Assembly (NCBI GenBank): GCA_011009095.1
Contig: VTPC01090033.1
Span: forward strand, 28,174 to 92,173
Length of the DNA stretch: 64,000 nucleotides
Direction: 5' to 3'
From: Ignelater luminosus
Taxonomy: Eukaryota > Arthropoda > Insecta > Coleoptera > Elateridae
This document shows positions 58,330 to 64,000 of this stretch, one piece after another (position 1 is the first letter of the stretch; each line of letters starts with the position of its first letter). The translations under genes and the position numbers were made by a program. A model generated the notes under the pieces. It had not been told where the DNA came from and did not search any database. It was given only the letters and a program-made list of their open reading frames with translations.

Positions 58330-59660
58330 TTGACCAAAGGCCTTCGGTGGTCACACCCTTTATTAGTCCGAGAAATCTATTATTATTATTACTATTGTTA
58401 TGCACTTTAATTCGTATTTTAAGGCATTTTTCTCTGGTCGTTCATTAAAGAATTACTTTCATGGTTCTTTTCGCTATTTATTCAAGTCGAGACTCGTAAC
58501 CCATACACAACAGTTTTAAAAATATGTTAATTCGAAAATTTAAAAACGATCTACCTAAGCATTTTTCGATGTGTTGAATGTATAAAGTTGATTTTGCATA
58601 AAATCATTACCTTTTTATGATTATGTAGATTAAAATATCTCCTGCTTATCTTGGCACTTAAGTTATATTCTTTTCAAGAACTTATTATAAAATGAAAATG
58701 TCAGATTCTTAAATTTATTAACAAAACTTACAACAATTACATAATTGTCTATGCGTCTTATAACGAGCGATTATTAAAATTTTAGTTCTCAATAGAGTGT
58801 GAAATTTTTCCGTAGGGCGTAGCTTAGACACAACGCATTCCAACACATAATTTATAAACTGATTATTTTGCCTTGTTTCTAATGCAAACTGTCAATCTGG
58901 CAGATAATTTTACGGAATAAGCTAAGACATGATTTTTTCTTTCATAGCCTCCTGGGAACTAAAATTTTAATGATCGCTTGTTATAAAAATATAATACCTA
59001 ATATATGCAGTAATTTGGAAGTCTCTTATAAAACATATTTCATTAGAAATTAAACAATAAAACTTTTAGAAATGTGATTTTTTTATTATTTCTAATCCGG
59101 TAACATATTTCTACCAAAACGAATTTAGTTTAAAAAATGTTCATTTCGGGATGAGAATGTTTTTCTAAAGAATAGTACATGTAGGTATAAGCACGACTTA
59201 AATTGTCATGGTTACACAGGAATTACGTAAGGTGATTTGGGACTATTTTATATGTGTTTTGTGGTGCTCGCATAACTGTTACTGGATTCCTGTTTTTTAG
59301 CTTTTCTGTCTTTTGTGATGAAAATTGAAAATTGGTTTTCTGTGGAAAGTTGAAATGCTCTATTTTCTTTTATTATTATAATTTGTGAATAATATTCAGA
59401 AACACGCGCTCAATGTTGCCGCAAAGATACGAATATTGGTAATTATGTTACATTGAAATACAAAATAGAAAACAAGGTATCTTTGTATTATGATGTTTTT
59501 AAAATGAAAAAGAAGTTGAAGTGACTTGTAGGGATGTATAATAAGTTGCATCTCAAATTCTACTAGGGGCGCCATCACTGGCGAATCACCCTGTTTTATA
59601 GACGTAGTAAATGTGTCAGAATCAAAACTTAAAGAAAATTTATTACATTACGTGAATTAG
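58330..59660. other. AT-rich stretch, one possible transposon end
   Basis: At 59555-59600 the sequence GGGGCGCCATCACTGGCGAATCACCCTG looks like an inverted CAGGGTG-type terminus. Nothing else is recognised. Confidence 0.35.
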
Positions 59661-59810
59661 ATATATGTAATACGCTTTCATTAAATGTTTCTAGTATACT
59701 TCTACTTGACGTTTCTAACATTATCATAATACTTTCTGTAAATGTCTTTAATATAATACCTTTATTAAACGTTTATAATTAACCTTTATTTGACGTTTTT
59801 AATATACCTC

Positions 59811-60706
59811 AGAAGAATAGATGCATTTTATGTTTGCTTTTCCTTATCATTGTTTACATTATCAATTGTTTGTATTTGTTTTTCTTAATTATCAGTTGTT
59901 TGTACAAAGTGTTCATAAGTATTTCTGGGTCCACTTGGCTACGGAATCTAATTCTGATGTGACGCCTTGTTGATTTATTTCAACAACTAATACGTATTTG
60001 TTTTCTGTCATTTGTCAATTGCAAATGTCATTGTCCTGCATTTAACAATTTAGTTAATGTTGTGCTGAAGTTTGTTGTATTGTTCCACATTTTTTCTCTC
60101 TAATTGCACTTATTGTACAAAAAAACTCTCTTTCAAGACTAAAGTTCTAGGTTTATTAACAAGTAATTTTAAATTATTAATTCGTAAAAAAACATAAGAT
60201 TAGGCAATTAACTACGATGTATTGCGTGTAACGTGATAAACATTCTAACACATATCCTGTTTTTCAAAAGGCGGTAAATGCATCCGTAGGCATGATTTCA
60301 CAGCCCACTGGACCCAGAAACATTTATGAACACTTCGTGTTTACATACATTATATCAAGTATTACTTGTGTTTCTTTTTGTTTATTATTGCGTAAATAGT
60401 TGTTATCATGATGTAATTTGCGATTTTAGAGGAATTCACATGGTTTTAAAGAGAAATTCGGACGCTTTAAAAGATAGCAAGAAACAAAAACATTCTGTTT
60501 CTGTTAAAGCATTTGAATTTCTCTTTAAAACCGCGCGAATTCTTCTTAAAATTGCGAATTACATCATAATAGCGAACACAAATACTTGATATAATGTATG
60601 TAAATACAAACAACTAATAATTAAGAAAAACAAAAAATACAAACAACTGATAATGCAAACAATAATAAGGAAAAGCAGACATAAAGTGCATCCATTCGTG
60701 TTACCT
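59811..60706. mobile_element. Fold-back element inside the minisatellite
   Basis: The left arm (59811 to about 59945) starts AGAAGAATAGATGCATTTTA and reads through GCTTTTCCTTAT, TTGTTTGTATTTG and TTTCTGGGTCCAC. The right arm is the inverted copy but is split into 60301-60339 and 60605-60706 by the 60340-60604 palindrome. The arms are about 85 percent identical. No protein is encoded. The interior (59946-60300) is AT-rich without features. Confidence 0.7.
60340..60604. mobile_element. 265-bp palindromic MITE nested in the fold-back arm
   Basis: TTTACATACATTATATCAAG at the left end is inverted exactly at 60582-60604. The two halves pair through GATGTAATT, AGAGGAATTC-like, TTTAAAGAGAAATTC, GCTTTAA and GAAAC segments down to a loop of about 11 nt near 60472. 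The 87-codon plus ORF at 60326-60589 merely crosses it. Its insertion splits the outer element's right arm, so it is the younger of the two. Confidence 0.8.
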
Positions 60707-60758
60707 CCGTTAAATGTCTCTGATTTCTAATATGCTTTTATTAAATGCTTCTAATATA

Positions 60759-61218
60759 CAGTACAGCTCTGTTATAACGAACCCAAGAATTGCATATTGT
60801 ATGAACATAGGTCCGATTCATCTTAATTAAGAAGTTACAAACCTTTGAATATTTGTAACATCTATAATCAAGAATCGCAATAGTAGTACTGAAACACAAA
60901 AATAATGTCGAGTGTGATAGTAAGAAAGGTTTGCGAAAGATAGATTAAACACTGTATCGACAGGTTGCTCTGTATTCAGAAACCTGTGCTGGTATTCTCT
61001 TGTATACAAAAACAATATCTTGCTTACTCTTCAATTGTAAATACCATACAGTTTTTAACTCAGAACTTTGACAAAAAAAGAACTTTGCTAGTATGACATA
61101 AACAGTTTTTGTTATTATCACAGCCAAGGTTTTTGTGTTTTATCATAGCTATCACGATTATTTATTACAGATTTTAAGCGCTTGTAACTCCTTAATTAAG
61201 ACGAATTGGACCTATGTT
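60759..61218 (+). mobile_element. Truncated pogo/Tigger-like MITE
   Basis: After TA (60757-60758) the sequence CAGTACAGCTCTGTTATAA is a pogo/Tigger-style terminus. Further in, AACATAGGTCC, TCTTAATTAAGAAGTTACAA (60806-60840) is inverted at about 61180-61218 (TTGTAACTCC, TTAATTAAGACGAATTGGACC). The outermost ~45 bp of the right TIR is missing. The interior is non-coding. A related autonomous element may be represented by the decayed transposase at 28.9 kb, but this link is untested. Confidence 0.6.
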
Positions 61219-64000
61219 TAACTAACTTTTTTTTTAACTTGAATAAGCTTTCATCTGCCAAAGTTTGCTATAGAGCTAATAAATGATAATATGATAGATT
61301 GTGTTGCTTAAGCGGTTGACACAAAAAGAAACATTTATTCTTGATAAATAAATTTACCCCTTGCATCTTGTATCATACGAAATGGAGAGTTAAAAGTTGT
61401 TGAAACGAATGGTTGAATTTCTGTTACACAGTCTTGTAAGTACAACCTATTAAATGTTGAGAAATGTTCATTATGTATTACAATAAAGCTACGTTTGATT
61501 AGTTCTTATCTTTACATAAGAAATTGTCAATCATTCTCCTAATATTTCTCACATTTTTTCTAAAATGTAAAAATATTTCTAAAATACGATCCCAAGACCG
61601 CGCTTTTAGAGCTCTGTGATACTTGAAGATGTTTTTTCTTTGTGTGAACTGTCTTCCCCCAGATATGAAGAATGATCTTGTAACATTTGTTTGTTTGTAG
61701 ATATTGCATCTTGCATAATTTAACACTTTTTAGATAATTCTCTGCACTCAAGCTACGCAGTGTTTGACAAGGCATAATTATTCCTAGCGTTAGAGAAAAT
61801 GAAGATTGAACTATCCTTGGTTTAGATAATCAACATCATCCTTCCTAGCTCATCCAAACTACCCTTTTGTAATTAGATTCATTTAAATTAATTACCTATG
61901 CATGCTAACCTATTAATCCAACCACCCCGGTATGGCAAGTAACTTTCCCCAATTAATCACCACTATCACTTTGTGACATTTTCTCAGGGACTGCCCGACC
62001 AACGTTACTGAAAACCTAAGCTAACTTAATAAAGAACTACAATAAAGGTCGTACAAACGAAAAAGGAAATAATTTTGTTAAAAGATACACAATAGTGACA
62101 ATACACTCGAGTTAATTGAAAATTAAAAAGTAAAAAAGCAAAGTTATTCACGGATATATTAATGAAAGACCACTGTTATTATAATTATTACTCCACATCA
62201 TTCAAAATAATAATTATAGTTTCTAACTCTTATAGTAATAGCTGAAATTTTGTTTCAATCAGATGAAAGCAATTACTTCCTCAAGGCAAAAGAGTAAAAC
62301 ACAATCAAAAGCTTTTTTTTTTCATGTTTACTATTATAATCAAATAATCTTCATTAAATTAATTTTCTCAAGGCAAAATCATTAACAAATTAAGTAAAAG
62401 TAACGTTTTAAAGTTATACGTGCGAAAGTAATTATTTTAGAAGTAGAACGAATGATATAATTGACCGAACGAATCAAATGCATCAAGAAAATTTGCGTGA
62501 ATAATTCGTAATCTTTTTTTACAACGCACCATCAAGTTAAATTTGAACAAGAGGTCCATGTACTAATTTTTAAAATCGCCTATTTTAAATAATAGTATGA
62601 GGAATAAATTAGATCTAGTTAATTTATTAAGAATATCTCGTAAATGAAATAATGAAAAATACATGCTATAATAACTAATCTGTTCTAATAACAATATTAA
62701 AGTGTTGGGAATTATTTTTTGGGTCATTTATAAAGATTAATGTTTTCATTGTGGTTACATCATGTTATTAAATACTTCAAGAACTTAAAATTATATAGGG
62801 TAATGAACTGCTTTGTGTATCATTCTTAAATACAACCAGACAGTACTTTTAATTAGAAACTAAGTATTTGAATGAGTTTTATTTTAAGAGGACTAATTTA
62901 TCATTTTTTTATAAAATTAAGAATTTGTATAATATTTTTGAATTTGTTGAATTAATCTGTAAATAGATACTTTACTCTCAACAACTGGATCACACATAGT
63001 ACATGATTCCTTCCATTAATTCATCGAGCAATATTAGCAATCACTAAACGTATTATTTCAATACGATTAATCTGATGCCTACAAACCTACATTATTGTAC
63101 GTAACAGGGTATCACGTTACAACTGCGTTACGTATTTACAATTGATTAAATTTAGTACATTCACCTATTGTTAATTAATTCTCCTTGTGAGGTTTCTTTG
63201 TTAATTATTTGATTCCTTTTGTTGTAATTTAATGCAATCGCAACTAAATTTTCAAGTTCATAAAACCTGCAAGAATAGTTTACACTGCAAGAGCCTTTTT
63301 TCCTCCAAAATTATAGATTGATGTTTGAAGATTGCATAGATAATTAAAACAATTATTACTTATAATAATTATACACATAATTATAAATAAAAATAGTGAA
63401 ATCTAACTATTACCTGCTCACAATGAGTAAGAAAGAGTAATTAAAGACATAAAAATGGTAAATGTCGAAATTATATATTTTTTTTAATTCGTTTGGTGTG
63501 CTTTCAGATAAATCAAGTTTCTGGCGTACTTGACTTGTTTTTTCAATTTGTGTATCATCAATCTAAGATCTGAGACGCTAAGAAACAGTACGGTTAACAA
63601 TTATTTGAAATATTTGACATTAAATATATTCTTCGTCGACCTTATTAGAAAGTAGGCTTTTCGACCCTCATTTTGTGGCCGAAAGTTGACGATTGTATCT
63701 GAGCAGGAGACAAAGTAACTTTTCCTCCCTGTTGTTCAATCTTTATTTGGTTTTTGTCTTAGATACGTTTTGTATATCATGGATACCAAAGCTATCTTAC
63801 AATTACTTGCAAAAGTAGATTTTTGGCTCGCGAAATAAATGGCACACGCTGGAAAAAAGTATCACTCTCTTCCCTTGTAACACAAATAACTATTTTCTCT
63901 TTCTGTTTTCAGAAATAGAATTATCCATGAACTTCAAAACTGTTTAATTTCAAAAAACTAAAAACAAAAAAGGTTTTACTTGCATTAGGCGGAAAGATTG
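61219..64000. other. AT-rich stretch, nothing recognised
   Basis: No gene, paired repeat or RNA was recognised. The GC-richer patch at 63630-63740 is non-coding by eye. Confidence 0.4.

Larger units (their letters stand above)
59665..60758. repeat. ~28-bp minisatellite interrupted by an insertion
   Basis: Degenerate units of the type TAATACxTTTATTAAAxGTTTCTAA occur about five times at 59665-59808. They resume in the same orientation at about 60715-60758 (TAATATGCTTTTATTAAATGC). The fold-back element described next sits between the two halves. Confidence 0.6.

Noticed and set aside
58055..58405. Overlapping 75-96 codon ORFs on both strands
   Set aside because: These are consequences of the GC-rich tandem repeat, which keeps several frames open.
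60326..60589. 87-codon plus ORF
   Set aside because: It crosses a perfect palindrome; open frame is an accident of the inverted repeat.
1..64000. CRISPR arrays, bacterial operons, rRNA genes, endogenous viral genes
   Set aside because: No regularly spaced repeats with unique spacers, no ribosomal signatures, and no recognisable viral protein motifs were seen.

Overview
The window is AT-rich eukaryotic DNA, most likely from an arthropod and probably an insect. Evidence for this is GT-AG introns of 40 to 124 nt, arthropod-style TATA/Inr spacing, and the transposon mix: Tc1, a Sailor-like DD~82E element, pogo/Tigger, a short Helitron, a Jockey/CR1-like LINE and many TA-flanked fold-back elements. 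No complete host protein gene can be recognised. No operon, CRISPR array, rRNA or intact viral gene was seen. There are two assembly gaps, 100 N at 21444-21543 and 10 N at 37559-37568.

Region 1-13 kb is mostly featureless AT-rich DNA. It holds one coding-like block at 1.2 kb, a diverged fold-back repeat at 2.0-2.6 kb, and at 5.45-5.88 kb a compact candidate transcription unit: TATA box, initiator at +31, an ATG-bearing exon with a consensus donor, a 124-nt intron, a terminal exon and a poly(A) signal with GT-rich downstream element. Region 13-25 kb is a transposon cluster: a 388-bp Helitron, a fold-back element whose loop carries tandem repeats, an almost complete Sailor-like element with perfect TIRs and a transposase disrupted by one frameshift and one TGA, a tRNA-like sequence, an inverted-repeat element with a coding tail, and a fold-back element with a transposase C-terminus at its apex. 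Region 25-34 kb contains a near-perfect 580-bp palindrome, a decayed pogo/Tigger transposase, a degenerate GCAATA minisatellite bracketed by an inverted motif, and an internally deleted Tc1 copy whose spliced transposase has DD34E spacing.

Region 34-53 kb is mostly gene-poor. It has several unidentified coding-like relics (35.4, 36.5, 41.1, 42.2, 43.0 and 49.3 kb) and a 747-bp fold-back element. Region 53-64 kb has a CpG-rich exon-like island behind a TATA box, a retroviral-type primer-binding-site sequence, a long decayed LINE reverse transcriptase, a 121-124 bp tandem repeat, a three-level nest (palindrome inside fold-back element inside minisatellite) and a truncated pogo-like MITE.

The parts do not form a pathway. 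The window reads as an intergenic or large-intron landscape built from successive transposon insertions. The main candidates for non-transposon function are the 5.45 kb unit and the 53.2 kb exon-like island.
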